A DNA stretch of 64,000 nt from assembly GCA_027623815.1 (NCBI GenBank), contig JAQBUV010000002.1:34743-98742 (forward strand), read 5' to 3'. The translations under genes were made by a program, and so were the position numbers. Under the pieces are notes generated by a model. The model was not told the origin of the DNA. It was given only the letters and a program-made list of their open reading frames with translations, and made no database searches. The stretch comes from Casp-Chloro-G3 sp002816715. Lineage in GTDB: Bacteria > Chloroflexota > Dehalococcoidia > Lucifugimonadales > UBA3495. Of this stretch, positions 6,743-15,406 are shown in pieces. Positions within the stretch are counted from its first letter, which is position 1, and every line of letters starts with the position of its first letter.

Positions 6743-8110
6743 ATGAACCGCTCCATTTTAATCTTGCCTGCCAATGACCTGGGCCTCTTCACCGACCTGT
6801 ATGAGCTGACCATGGCCCAGGCCTTCTACCAACAAGGCATGTTCGCCCCGGCCACCTTCAGCCTCTTCGCCCGCCAGTACCCGCCCAACCGGGCCTATCT
6901 GGTCGCCGCCGGGCTGGACGACGTGCTGGCCTATCTGGAAAATTTCCACTTTAGCCCGGACAACCTGGACTACCTGCGCTCCACCGGCATCTTCGACGGC
7001 AACTTCTTGGAATACCTGAAAGACCTGAGGTTCACCGGCAGCGTCCGGGCCATACCCGAAGGCCGCTTGTTCTTCGCCAACGAGCCAGTGCTGGAAGTGA
7101 CTGCCCCTATAATTGAGGCGCAAATCGCCGAGACCTTTATCATCAATCAGGTCAACTTCCAGTCGCTGCTGACCACCAAAGCCGCTCGCTGTGTGTTTGC
7201 CGCCCAAGGCCGCCCCCTGGCGGACTTCGCGGCTCGACGCACCCACGGCATTGACGCCGCCTTGAAAATGGCCCGCTGTGGCTATATCGCCGGCTTCCAG
7301 TCCACCAGCAATGTACTGGCCTCGCAGCGGTACGGTATCCCGCCCTCTGGCACTATGGCCCACTCCCTCATTTCCAGCTTCGTTTCTGAGATCGACGCCT
7401 TTCGCGCTTACGCTGAGTCGTTTCCCGACCGGGCGGTCTTGCTACTGGATACCTACGATACCATCCAGGGGGCCTACCACGCCGCAGTCGTGGCCAGGGA
7501 AATGAAAGCCGCCGGGCACAAGTTGGTTGCGGTACGTTTGGACTCTGGCGACTTCGCTGATTTGAGCCAGCGGGTGCGCCGGATATTGGATGAGGCTAAT
7601 CTGGGCTACGTGAAGATAGTCGCCAGTGGCGGGTTGGATGAGTACGAGATAGAGAGGCTGGTACAGGCCCAAGCGCCCATCGACAGCTTTGGGGTGGGCA
7701 CCAAGGTTGGGGTATCCGCAGACGCTCCCTGGTCTGATATGGCGTACAAGCTGGTGGCTTACAATGGGCGTTCAGTGATGAAGCTGAGCGCGGACAAGGC
7801 GTCGATGCCCGGACCCAAGCAGGTAATGCGCCTTTTAGACACAAATGGTAAATTTTCGCGGGACATCATCGCCCAAAGCGACGAAAGTTTGCCCGGAGCA
7901 GAACCGCTGCTTCAGTCCGTGATGTCAAATGGTCAGCCCACCGCTCCCAGTCCTACTTTGGACGAAATACGCAATACGTTGGCCAATGACCTCCAGCGTC
8001 TGGACGATCAACACAAAGGTCTTTACAATCCACCACACTATCCGGTTGGTATTAGCGGCCAGCTGGAGCAACTTGCGCGGCAAGTCCGCTCAAACATCGA
8101 AGAATCTTAA
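6743..8110 (+). CDS. pncB: Nicotinate phosphoribosyltransferase
   Basis: A 455-residue enzyme that joins nicotinate and PRPP to nicotinate mononucleotide in the Preiss-Handler NAD salvage route (cytoplasm). Family segments are DLYELTMAQAFYQQGM near 16-31, FAARRTHGIDAALKMARCGY (about 166-185), the STSNVLASQRYGIPPSGTMAHS stretch (split here: residues about 191-212, with the phosphate-handling GT-x-x-HS) and KLVAVRLDSGDFADLS. Length is normal for the type found in many bacteria. The C-terminal 60 residues have a low-complexity, Pro/Ser-rich start. It begins 45 bases after the small-protein pair and is followed by a GC-rich hairpin and the ETF gene. No other NAD genes lie nearby. Confidence 0.93.
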   Translation: MNRSILILPANDLGLFTDLYELTMAQAFYQQGMFAPATFSLFARQYPPNRAYLVAAGLDDVLAYLENFHFSPDNLDYLRSTGIFDGNFLEYLKDLRFTGSVRAIPEGRLFFANEPVLEVTAPIIEAQIAETFIINQVNFQSLLTTKAARCVFAAQGRPLADFAARRTHGIDAALKMARCGYIAGFQSTSNVLASQRYGIPPSGTMAHSLISSFVSEIDAFRAYAESFPDRAVLLLDTYDTIQGAYHAAVVAREMKAAGHKLVAVRLDSGDFADLSQRVRRILDEANLGYVKIVASGGLDEYEIERLVQAQAPIDSFGVGTKVGVSADAPWSDMAYKLVAYNGRSVMKLSADKASMPGPKQVMRLLDTNGKFSRDIIAQSDESLPGAEPLLQSVMSNGQPTAPSPTLDEIRNTLANDLQRLDDQHKGLYNPPHYPVGISGQLEQLARQVRSNIEES

Positions 8111-8147
8111 GACGAAGAATCTTGAGTCTGCGCCGCCGAATGGGTCA

Positions 8148-8183
8148 GCCCACCCACAGCCGGGGTCCCGGTTGTGGGTGGGC
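8148..8183 (+). terminator. GC-rich hairpin between pncB and the ETF gene
   Basis: An inverted repeat of about 15 bp (GCCCACCCACA.. with its complement ending at 8183) around a small loop. No T-run follows on the plus strand, so it may act as a weak terminator, an RNA-stability hairpin or a small repeat. The next gene starts 25 bases later. Confidence 0.45.
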
Positions 8184-8207
8184 AAAGTAGGAGAGGTTAG
8201 GTCAAGA

Positions 8208-10049
8208 ATGAAGATTGCGGTATGTGTTAAATACGTTCCGGTAGTCGCCCGCCTGAAATTCGACTACGAGAACAAGACCATCATCCGGGAGGGCGTGCCT
8301 TCGGAAATTAATCCCTTCGACCTGTTGGGACTGGTGCGGGCGGTGCAAATGAAGTCCTCCCCAGGCGATCAGGTAGTGGTAGTGTCAATGGGGCCGCCGC
8401 AAGCCAAGGAAGGTCTGGTGCAGTGTTTGGCCCTGGGCGCTGACCGGGCCGTTTTGCTGACCGACCGCGCGCTGGCTGGCTCCGACACGCTGGCTACTGC
8501 CCGTGCGTTGGCGCTGGCCCTGGAAAAGGAAAACCCTGACCTGATAATCTGTGGCCGCAACAGCGCCGACGCCGAGACCGGCCAGGTGGGGCCAGAACTG
8601 GCCGAACTAATGGGCCTGCCTCATATTAGCCAGGTGCGGAAGCTTGATTACCAGCCCGAAAGCAATAGCATCATTGCGGAACGGTCTACCGACGAGGGAC
8701 ACCAGGTAATTCAATGTTCTCTGCCGGCGGTGCTCTGCGTTACCGAAGGAATCGCCCCGGAACTATTCCCCAACCGGGAGGAAATGGCGGCAGCCCAGGA
8801 GAAACCAATTGAGGAATTAAGCTGCGCCGACCTGTCGCCGGACGTGTCGATTTTTGGGGCATCCGGCTCGCCAACCTGGGTTGAGGCCATACGTTTGGTC
8901 GAGCCCAATCGTCTGGCCGAGGTAATCACCGATGCCGACCCCCAAACCGCCGCGCGTCAGGTGGCCGACCAGGTGAGGCAGCGTCTTCAGGCCCTTGCCG
9001 CTGACCAGGGAGGCACGGCAACGGTAGACAATACCATCAGGTATCCGTATGTTCGTGGACAGAGCATATGGGTGGTGGCCGAGACGGCCGGGTCGGAACT
9101 GAGACAGGTGACCCTGGAGATGCTGGGCAAGGCCCGGGAGTTGACTGCGTCCACCAGTAGCGAAGTGGTAGCGGTCTTGATCGGCTCTAGCGACCAGAAT
9201 CTAATCAACATCCTCACTGCTCACGGCGCGGATCTGGTGTTGACCTTGGACAACTCCATCCTCGGCCCAATATGCGGTCGTGGCGTCGCTCAGGCTCTGT
9301 CTGACGCGATCGACATTGCAAGGCCATACGCGGTGTTTTTCGCCGCCACCGCCGATGGTCGAGACCTGGCTTCACGCATCGCAGCCCGGCTGAAGCTGGG
9401 ACTGACTGGCGACGCCATTGACCTGGAGATCAATGCGCAAGGGCAATTGGTGCAGCTCAAACCCGCCCTGGGCGGCAACGTCATTGCGCCCATCCTGTCG
9501 AAGACCCTGCCCAATCTGGTGACGCTGCGGCCAGGATTGCTAACGCCCATTGTTGCCGACAACTCGGTTGAGGCTCTGGTCGAGGCAATCCCAGTTCCCG
9601 ACTTCAGCGGCTCTGACATTACGTTGCTGTCAACGCACCAGGTTGATGATCTGGGAGCCATTGCTCTAACCCAGGCCCAGGTGGTATTGGGTGTGGGCAT
9701 GGGCATCGGCGGGCCGGAAAGCCTGCTTGAACTCCAGTCGCTGGCCCAGTCCATCGGCGCAACGCTGGCCACCACCCGTAACGTGGTTCACGCTGGGTGG
9801 CTGCCCCACCAGGTTCAAGTGGGCATCAGCGGGCGCACCATCGCGCCGAAAGTTTACATTGCCGTGGGGATTCGGGGAGCGTTCAATCACACCGTTGGGA
9901 TTCAGAAGGCCGGGGTGATTCTGACCATCAACCAGAACCAGCGGGCACCCATCTTCAAGGCCGCCGACTACGGCATTGTCGGAGACTGGAAGGAATTTTT
10001 GCCGCCCCTGATTGAGGCGCTGCGGCCGGTGTTGGCGGCTCAGCATTAG
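8208..10049 (+). CDS. Fused electron transfer flavoprotein, EtfB-EtfA
   Basis: A single 613-residue chain that carries both ETF subunits. Residues 1-265 are the beta subunit: MKIAVCVKYVPVVARLKFDY and the signature-like ICGRNSADAETGQVGPELAE (about 114-133). Residues about 286-613 are the alpha subunit, with the C-terminal FAD site (VGISGRTIAPKVYIAVGIRG, AFNHTVG, INQNQRAPIFKAADYGIVGD). ETF normally is a heterodimer that moves electrons from acyl-CoA dehydrogenases to the quinone pool. Here His of the FAD loop is kept but the usual Gln before it is Asn, and the INKDPxAPIF motif reads INQNQRAPIF, so the flavin site is somewhat divergent. Start: the ATG at 8208 fits the beta N-terminus and has AGGAGAGG upstream; longer in-frame versions are not supported. 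The two acyl-CoA dehydrogenases at 2372-4792 are plausible donors. No ETF-quinone oxidoreductase is nearby. Confidence 0.9.
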   Translation: MKIAVCVKYVPVVARLKFDYENKTIIREGVPSEINPFDLLGLVRAVQMKSSPGDQVVVVSMGPPQAKEGLVQCLALGADRAVLLTDRALAGSDTLATARALALALEKENPDLIICGRNSADAETGQVGPELAELMGLPHISQVRKLDYQPESNSIIAERSTDEGHQVIQCSLPAVLCVTEGIAPELFPNREEMAAAQEKPIEELSCADLSPDVSIFGASGSPTWVEAIRLVEPNRLAEVITDADPQTAARQVADQVRQRLQALAADQGGTATVDNTIRYPYVRGQSIWVVAETAGSELRQVTLEMLGKARELTASTSSEVVAVLIGSSDQNLINILTAHGADLVLTLDNSILGPICGRGVAQALSDAIDIARPYAVFFAATADGRDLASRIAARLKLGLTGDAIDLEINAQGQLVQLKPALGGNVIAPILSKTLPNLVTLRPGLLTPIVADNSVEALVEAIPVPDFSGSDITLLSTHQVDDLGAIALTQAQVVLGVGMGIGGPESLLELQSLAQSIGATLATTRNVVHAGWLPHQVQVGISGRTIAPKVYIAVGIRGAFNHTVGIQKAGVILTINQNQRAPIFKAADYGIVGDWKEFLPPLIEALRPVLAAQH

Positions 10050-10090
10050 CTAACAATTCTGCCTTAGTAGTATGCGCTGTTTCCGACGCT

Positions 10091-10162
10091 ACCCCCTCAC
10101 CCCCGGCCCCTCTCCCTCAGGGAGAGGGGTAGCCGAGCGGAGCAAGGTCGAGGTGAGGGCCA
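10091..10162. repeat. GC-rich palindromic dispersed repeat
   Basis: A 72-base element bounded by CCCTCACC and GGTGAGGG that contains an internal 11-bp hairpin (CCCCTCTCCCT with AGGGAGAGGGG). Such short palindromic intergenic repeats are common in Chloroflexota and other genomes. It lies between the stop of the ETF gene and the SAM-riboswitch promoter and could also help end transcription. A related half-palindrome occurs at 15407-15457. Confidence 0.7.
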
Positions 10163-10201
10163 TCCATGCAATTAGAAGTCCCGGACTTTCGACAGTCAAG
10201 C

Positions 10202-10230
10202 TTGACAGTAAAGCAGGCCCTTAGTAGTAT
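10202..10230 (+). promoter_or_regulatory. Sigma70-type promoter of the SAM-riboswitch operon
   Basis: TTGACA at 10202-10207 and TAGTAT at 10225-10230 with a 17-base spacer. Transcription would start near 10237, some 27 bases before the first riboswitch helix. The position fits the leader perfectly. Confidence 0.65.
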
Positions 10231-10257
10231 TAACCAAGGTTAACAGCTGAATAAGGA

Positions 10258-10390
10258 TCTGGATCCCTTATCCAGAACGGCGGAGGGAGCGGCCCTATGA
10301 TGCCAGGCAACCGGCCTAGCTGTCGGCTAGACAGCGGGACACGGTGCCAAATCCGACGTCCCCATTGGGGGCGAGAGATGAGGGAGCTTA
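10258..10390 (+). promoter_or_regulatory. SAM riboswitch (SAM-I clan)
   Basis: The leader contains the conserved core of S-box RNAs: CTTATCCAGAACGGCGGAGG, GGCCCTATGATG, CCAGGCAACCGGCC, and GGTGCCAAATCC. The closing P1 helix is clear: 10264-10271 pairs with 10378-10385 over eight base pairs including one G-U. It is followed directly by an intrinsic terminator and then mtnA, so high SAM should stop transcription of the mtnA-mtnP-rhodanese-ahcY-metK operon. Whether it is SAM-I or the closely related SAM-IV needs a covariance model. Confidence 0.92.
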
Positions 10391-10412
10391 AGTAATATCG
10401 ATTAATAACTGA

Positions 10413-10440
10413 GCTTCTCTAATTTGGGAAGTTTTTTTTT
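10413..10440 (+). terminator. Riboswitch expression-platform terminator
   Basis: CTTCTC and GGGAAG form a short stem around AATT-rich loop bases, followed by nine T residues at 10432-10440. It sits between the SAM aptamer and the GTG start of mtnA, the classical arrangement for ligand-induced transcription termination. Confidence 0.8.
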
Positions 10441-10460
10441 GGGCATTTTTGCCAAGGTGA

Positions 10461-11504
10461 GTGGGGTTGGCTGAGATTAGACCGATACTGTGGGATAACG
10501 GTGTGCTGAAACTGTTGGACCAGACCCGTCTACCCCTAGAGCAAATAACAATTGAGATTCGTGACTACCGGGCGGCCACCAACGCCATTCGGGACATGCA
10601 GGTGCGGGGCGCTCCGGCCATCGGCGTCACGGCGGCCTACGCCGTAGCGATGGCCGCCCGCGAAGTTCAGGCAGTCGACCAGGCCGAGTTCATGGCCCGA
10701 CTTACAGCAGCCGGTGCTCAAATAGAGGCGGCCCGACCCACCGCGGTGAATCTACGCTGGGCAGTCCAGCGGATGCTTCAGGTAGCTGAATCGGTGCCCG
10801 ACTTGAACCATATGGCCGATACGTTGCTGGCTGAGGCCCAACGTATCCAAGAAGAGGATGAAGCGATAAACCGGCGGATGGGAGATTTGGGCAAAGACCT
10901 GATTCCTGAGGGTGGCTCGGTCTTGACTCACTGCAATGCCGGCGCGCTGGCGACAGCCGCTTTTGGTACTGCGGTTGGAGTGATTCGCGCTAGCTGGGAA
11001 GCGGGCCGACGGTTTGAGGTCTTTAACACCGAGACTCGTCCGTTCTTGCAGGGCGCGCGACTAACCGCCTGGGAGTTTCAGCAATTGGGTATCCCATCAA
11101 CCCTTATTGTTGACTCGGCGGCGGGTATGCTGATGCGGCAGGGTCGTATTGGCTGTGTGATTACTGGGGCCGACCGCATCGCCGCCAACGGGGATACCGC
11201 CAACAAAATCGGCACTTACTCGCTGGCGGTGCTGGCCAAGGAGAACGGGATACCCTTCTACGTGGCCGCTCCCATCAGCACTGTCGATCTCAGTCTGGCC
11301 AGTGGGGACGAGATACAGATTGAAGAAAGACCGTCGGAAGAGGTTACCCATTTCCAGGGGAAACCCACCGCTCCGGTGGGGGTCGAGGCCCTGAACCCAG
11401 CCTTTGATGTGACTCCCCAGCGGTACATTGAGGCGATTGTCACTGAGAACGGCGTCTGCCGCTCCCCATATTTGGAAAGCCTTAAGCTGGCGGCAAGCGC
11501 CTGA
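10461..11504 (+). CDS. mtnA: S-methyl-5-thioribose-1-phosphate isomerase
   Basis: A 347-residue MtnA of the eIF2B-like superfamily that converts methylthioribose-1-phosphate to methylthioribulose-1-phosphate in methionine salvage. Visible motifs are RDMQVRGAPAIGVTAAYAV (about 45-63), THCNAGALATA with the catalytic Cys near 155, FNTETRPFLQGARLTAWEF, and ITGADRIAANGDTANKIGTY with the catalytic Asp near 237. GTG at 10461 is the likely start; a TTG two codons later is an alternative. It is the first gene after a SAM riboswitch and lies 20 bases before mtnP. Later salvage enzymes (mtnB-E or a DHAP-shunt aldolase) are not in the window. Some bacterial MtnA proteins also act on 5-deoxyribose-1-phosphate. 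Confidence 0.94.
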   Translation: MGLAEIRPILWDNGVLKLLDQTRLPLEQITIEIRDYRAATNAIRDMQVRGAPAIGVTAAYAVAMAAREVQAVDQAEFMARLTAAGAQIEAARPTAVNLRWAVQRMLQVAESVPDLNHMADTLLAEAQRIQEEDEAINRRMGDLGKDLIPEGGSVLTHCNAGALATAAFGTAVGVIRASWEAGRRFEVFNTETRPFLQGARLTAWEFQQLGIPSTLIVDSAAGMLMRQGRIGCVITGADRIAANGDTANKIGTYSLAVLAKENGIPFYVAAPISTVDLSLASGDEIQIEERPSEEVTHFQGKPTAPVGVEALNPAFDVTPQRYIEAIVTENGVCRSPYLESLKLAASA

Positions 11505-11524
11505 ATATAATGGCTAAATCTTAA

Positions 11525-12394
11525 ATGAACCGACGAGAAGCAAATACAGCAATAATCGGCGGCAGCGGCCTCTACGAAATTGAGGGGCTGGAGAACGTTG
11601 ATTTCATTGAAATTGACACTCCCTTCGGTAAGCCCAGCGATGCGATTGTGCTGGGTACGTTGGAGGGAGAGCCGGTGGCATTTTTGCCGCGTCACGGTCG
11701 GGGGCACCGTATCAATCCCTCGCACATTCCGGTGCGGGCCAATATCTACGCTCTGAAAACCCTGGGCGTGCAGCGCATCATCTCGGTGAGCGCGGTAGGA
11801 AGCCTCAAGGAAGAATTTGCCCCCCTAGATTTGGTCGTGCCTAACCAGCTTATCGACCGCACTCGCCAGCGGGCCAACAGCTTCTTCGACGAGGGCATGG
11901 TGGTGCATATCGGGTTTGCTGAGCCGTTTTGCAGCGATGCCAGTCACGCCATTTATCAGTCTGCCCAGGAGATGAGTTTGACTGCCCATCACGGCGGCAC
12001 TATGGTGGTGATGGAAGGCCCGGCATTTTCCACCAAGGCTGAGTCGTTCATGTACCGGGCTTGGGGCGCTGACATCATCGGTATGACCGCGCTTCCTGAA
12101 GCCAAGCTGGCCCGGGAAGCCGAAATGTGCTACGCCACCATGGCCTGGATCACCGACTACGACTGCTGGCATGAGTCTAACGAGACCGTCACCGTCGAGA
12201 TGGTGGTGCAAAATTTAATGAAGAATGTGGCCAACTCCAAAGAGATGATTCGGCGGGTGATTGCCAAGCTGGGCCAGGAACGAAATTGCCCCTGTGCAAA
12301 TGCCTTGCAGGACGCCATCATTACCCGCCCTCAGGGAATCCCCGAAGAGATCAAACACAAGCTGGCGCCGATAGTCGGGCGCTACATGAGCTAA
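11525..12394 (+). CDS. mtnP: S-methyl-5'-thioadenosine phosphorylase
   Basis: A 289-residue phosphorylase that splits methylthioadenosine into adenine and methylthioribose-1-phosphate, the substrate of the gene before it. Motifs of the PNP/MTAP family are IIGGSGLYEIEGLE at the N-terminus, FLPRHGRGHRINPSHIPVRA (phosphate and base site), ISVSAVGSLKEE and MEGPAFSTKAES near 160-171, followed by GMTALPEAKLAREAEMCYA. Length matches MtnP rather than the shorter PNP. It is the second gene of the SAM-riboswitch operon; the following rhodanese gene starts 15 bases later behind a GGAGG site. Human-type MTAP has the same fold, so the assignment is firm. Confidence 0.94.
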   Translation: MNRREANTAIIGGSGLYEIEGLENVDFIEIDTPFGKPSDAIVLGTLEGEPVAFLPRHGRGHRINPSHIPVRANIYALKTLGVQRIISVSAVGSLKEEFAPLDLVVPNQLIDRTRQRANSFFDEGMVVHIGFAEPFCSDASHAIYQSAQEMSLTAHHGGTMVVMEGPAFSTKAESFMYRAWGADIIGMTALPEAKLAREAEMCYATMAWITDYDCWHESNETVTVEMVVQNLMKNVANSKEMIRRVIAKLGQERNCPCANALQDAIITRPQGIPEEIKHKLAPIVGRYMS

Positions 12395-12409
12395 ACTGGA
12401 GGTATCAAG

Positions 12410-12769
12410 ATGCCCAGGCAACAACCTGGTGAACCATATTACCGTGTCGATTCCAATGAGGCCCAATCCATGCTGGAGTCGGACCCCGAGAACACCGTGG
12501 TGGTCGATGTCCGCCGCGATGACGAGTGGGTTACCGGACACGCCACCGGCGCGATCCATATTCCCGTCGATGATCTGACCGACCGCATTGGTGAGGTGCC
12601 CCAGGACAAGAAGGTGCTGTTCATCTGCGCCGCGGGTGTCCGTAGTGGGTTGGCCTGCGAGGTGGCCGCCTCGATGGGCTTTCAGTCGGAGAACCTCTAC
12701 AACATTGAGGACGGCACGCCCTACTGGATCGCGGGCAAACATCCCACATCTTACGGAAACGATCCGTAA
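12410..12769 (+). CDS. Rhodanese-like domain protein
   Basis: A 119-residue single-domain rhodanese. It reads VVVDVRRDDEWVTGHATGAI then HIPVDDLTDRIGEVPQDKKV and LFICAAGVRSGLACEVAASM; the Cys of FICAAGVRS is the expected sulfur-carrying residue (about 70). Such proteins transfer sulfane sulfur between partners. It is embedded in the SAM-cycle operon between mtnP and ahcY, where it may support sulfur handling, although a direct role in methionine salvage is not established. The ATG follows mtnP by 15 bases with a clear GGAGG. Confidence 0.88.
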   Translation: MPRQQPGEPYYRVDSNEAQSMLESDPENTVVVDVRRDDEWVTGHATGAIHIPVDDLTDRIGEVPQDKKVLFICAAGVRSGLACEVAASMGFQSENLYNIEDGTPYWIAGKHPTSYGNDP

Positions 12770-12824
12770 AAATCCTTTTGCTACCCAAAACTTAAGTTGA
12801 TATATATACCAGAGGAGAAAGATA

Positions 12825-14096
12825 TTGGCATTTAACCAAACTGCCGGGGATGTTAAGGACTTATCCCTGGCCCAAGACGGAGTAAATCGAATACAGTGGG
12901 CTGAGCGGGAGATGGGAGTCTTGCGCTTGGTGCGGGAGCGTTTCGAGAAAGAAAAGCCGCTGGCCGGCTATAAATTCGCGCTGTGCCTCCACGTGACCAC
13001 CGAGACCGCCAACCTGGCAATTACCTTGAAAGCTGGCGGTGGTGATTTGGTAATGTGCGCCAGCAACCCGCTGAGCACTCAGGACGAAGTGGCGGCGGCG
13101 CTGGTCAGTGAGTACGGCATTCCCACCTACTCAATAAAAGGTGAGGACAACGACACTTACTACCAGCACATCATGGCTGCCCTGGACCACAAGCCTCACT
13201 ACACCATGGACGACGGAGCTGACCTGGTCACCATTCTGCACACCCAGCGGGCCGACCTGCTGGGTAATGTGCTGGGCGGCACCGAGGAAACCACCACGGG
13301 GGTCATCCGGCTCAACGCCATGGCCGCCGAGGGAAAGCTTAAATACCCGATTGTCGCGGTCAATGAAGCGGAGACCAAGCATTTCTTCGACAACCGTTAC
13401 GGCACCGGGCAGAGCACGCTGGACGGCATCACCCGCGCCACCAACATCCTGTGGGCCGGACGTAAAGTCGTGGTCGGCGGTTATGGCTGGTGCGGTCGGG
13501 GCGTGGCCAGTCGCGCTCGCGGTATGGGCGCACACGTCATCGTCATTGAAGTCAACCCCATTCGTGCCTTGGAGGCGCTGATGGACGGATTCGACGTTAT
13601 GCCCGTTGCCGAAGCGGCCAAAGTGGGTGAGGTCTTTATCACCGTGACCGGCGGCTTCCATACCATTGGCCGCGAGCACATTGCGGTGATGAAAGAGGGG
13701 GCGATTCTGGCCAACAGCGGCCACTTCAACGTTGAAATCGACATTCCGGCGTTGGAAGAGATGGCTGTCAGTCACCGGGAGGCGCGGGCCTTTGTTGAAG
13801 AGTACACCATGCGCGACGGCCGCCGGATCTATCTGCTGGGTGAGGGCCGGTTGATTAACCTGACCGCCGCCGAAGGCCATCCTGCCGCCGTCATGGATAT
13901 GAGCTTTGCCAACCAGGCATTGAGCGCGGAATACCTGGTCAAGAATCAGGGCAATCTGAAGCCTGGCGTATATGTGGTACCCACCGACATCGACCAGGAA
14001 GTCGGACGACTCAAGCTGGCGGCGATGGGTGTCAGTATCGATACTCTCACCGCCGAGCAACAAAATTATCAAGAAAGCTGGAATCAGGGTACCTAG
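12825..14096 (+). CDS. ahcY: Adenosylhomocysteinase
   Basis: A 423-residue SAH hydrolase that removes S-adenosylhomocysteine, the inhibitory product of SAM-dependent methylation. The signatures are present: TTGVIRLNAMAAEGKLKYPI, VNEAETKHFFDNRYGTGQST and the NAD-binding VVGGYGWCGRGVASRARGMG near 211-230. It has the shorter bacterial/archaeal form. TTG at 12825 is taken as the start because AGAGGAGAAAG lies just upstream and the protein then begins at the normal position. Under the SAM riboswitch, it works together with MtnA, MtnP and MetK to recycle both SAM by-products. Confidence 0.95.
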   Translation: MAFNQTAGDVKDLSLAQDGVNRIQWAEREMGVLRLVRERFEKEKPLAGYKFALCLHVTTETANLAITLKAGGGDLVMCASNPLSTQDEVAAALVSEYGIPTYSIKGEDNDTYYQHIMAALDHKPHYTMDDGADLVTILHTQRADLLGNVLGGTEETTTGVIRLNAMAAEGKLKYPIVAVNEAETKHFFDNRYGTGQSTLDGITRATNILWAGRKVVVGGYGWCGRGVASRARGMGAHVIVIEVNPIRALEALMDGFDVMPVAEAAKVGEVFITVTGGFHTIGREHIAVMKEGAILANSGHFNVEIDIPALEEMAVSHREARAFVEEYTMRDGRRIYLLGEGRLINLTAAEGHPAAVMDMSFANQALSAEYLVKNQGNLKPGVYVVPTDIDQEVGRLKLAAMGVSIDTLTAEQQNYQESWNQGT

Positions 14097-14120
14097 ACCC
14101 GGCCAATCAGGAGGAAGACA

Positions 14121-15329
14121 TTGCCATTACTTTTCAATGAATCACCAAAGTATCTGCTGACTTCCGAGTCGGTAACCGAAGGCCACCCGGATAAGCTGTG
14201 CGACCAGATTTCCGATGCGATATTGGACACTGTGTTGCGTGCTGACCCCATGGGCCGGGTGGCCTGTGAGACCGCCACTACCAACGGTCTGGTGGTGGTT
14301 ATGGGTGAGATTACCACCGACACCTACGTTGACGTTCCATCCATCGTCAGAGAGACCCTGCGCAATGCTGGGTACACCAACTCCGACTACGGAATTGACG
14401 CCAAGAGCTGCGGGGTAAGTGTCTCCATTCAGGAACAGTCGCTGGACATCAGCGCCGGTGTCACCGTGGCCCTGGAATCTCGTGGAGCGGGCGGCGGCGA
14501 AGACCTTGACTCAACCGGCGCGGGCGACCAGGGGATGATGGTAGGATTTGCCTGCAATGAGACCCCGGAGTTGATGCCGCTCACTGTCAGCCTGTCTCAT
14601 CGGCTGGTGAAGCAGTTGGCGTTGGTGCGTAAAGAGGGAATTCTGCCCTATCTGCGTCCCGACGGCAAGTCTCAGGTGACCGTGGAGTACAAGCACGGCG
14701 TGCCTTACCGGGTGGACACCGTGGTCATCAGCGCACAGCACGACCCGGATGTCAGCAACGAGCGTATTGAGCGGGACATCAAAGAGCATGTCATCAACAA
14801 GATCATCCCCGCTGATTTGCTTGATGCTCAGACCAAGTACCTGATCAACCCCAGCGGTCGGTTTGTAATCGGCGGGCCTGCCGGGGACACCGGCCTGACC
14901 GGGCGCAAGATTCTGGTGGATACCTACGGAGGCATTGCCCGTCACGGCGGCGGAGCCTTCTCCGGCAAAGACCCCACCAAGGTTGACCGCTCCGGCGCTT
15001 ATGCCGCTCGTTACGTGGCCAAGAACCTGGTGGCTGCTGGCCTCGCCGACCGGGCCGAACTGATTGTGTCCTACGCCATCGGCGTGGCTCATCCGATCTC
15101 GGTGTCGGTGGAGACCTTCGACACCAACCATGTGCCCAACCAGAAGATTGATGAACTGGTGGCGAAGCATTTCGACCTGCGCCCGGCGGCCATCATCCGC
15201 AACCTGAACCTGAGACGGCCCATCTATCAGCAGACCGCCGTCTATGGTCACTTTGGCCGGGAAGACCTGAATCTGCCCTGGGAGCAGACCGATAAAGCGG
15301 ATATCCTGAGAAAAGAAGCTGGGCTTTAG
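14121..15329 (+). CDS. metK: S-adenosylmethionine synthetase
   Basis: A 402-residue methionine adenosyltransferase that makes SAM from methionine and ATP. Motifs: TEGHPDKLCDQISDAILD near the N-terminus (metal and ATP site), GAGDQGMMVGFACNE (about 131-145), the GGGAFSGKDPTKVDRSGAYA loop near 275 and the C-terminal DLRPAAIIRNLNLRRP. The start is TTG at 14121 behind AGGAGGAAG. It is the last gene of the SAM-riboswitch operon, so product SAM controls its own synthesis and recycling. It ends before a long palindrome at 15407. Confidence 0.96.
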   Translation: MPLLFNESPKYLLTSESVTEGHPDKLCDQISDAILDTVLRADPMGRVACETATTNGLVVVMGEITTDTYVDVPSIVRETLRNAGYTNSDYGIDAKSCGVSVSIQEQSLDISAGVTVALESRGAGGGEDLDSTGAGDQGMMVGFACNETPELMPLTVSLSHRLVKQLALVRKEGILPYLRPDGKSQVTVEYKHGVPYRVDTVVISAQHDPDVSNERIERDIKEHVINKIIPADLLDAQTKYLINPSGRFVIGGPAGDTGLTGRKILVDTYGGIARHGGGAFSGKDPTKVDRSGAYAARYVAKNLVAAGLADRAELIVSYAIGVAHPISVSVETFDTNHVPNQKIDELVAKHFDLRPAAIIRNLNLRRPIYQQTAVYGHFGREDLNLPWEQTDKADILRKEAGL

Positions 15330-15406
15330 CGGTCAAATATCAGACTAACCATGTGGATTTCAACTCAGATCTAGTTTAGAAAATTTATTAAGCCGGTTGG
15401 CTTATA

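Noticed and set aside
7929..8207. N-terminal 93-codon extension of the ETF protein
   Set aside because: It overlaps the end of pncB in another frame and passes through the GC hairpin; EtfB begins at the ATG at 8208.
13131..14072. Minus-strand open frame opposite ahcY
   Set aside because: Shadow of a strongly biased codon pattern in ahcY; no homologous-looking motif.
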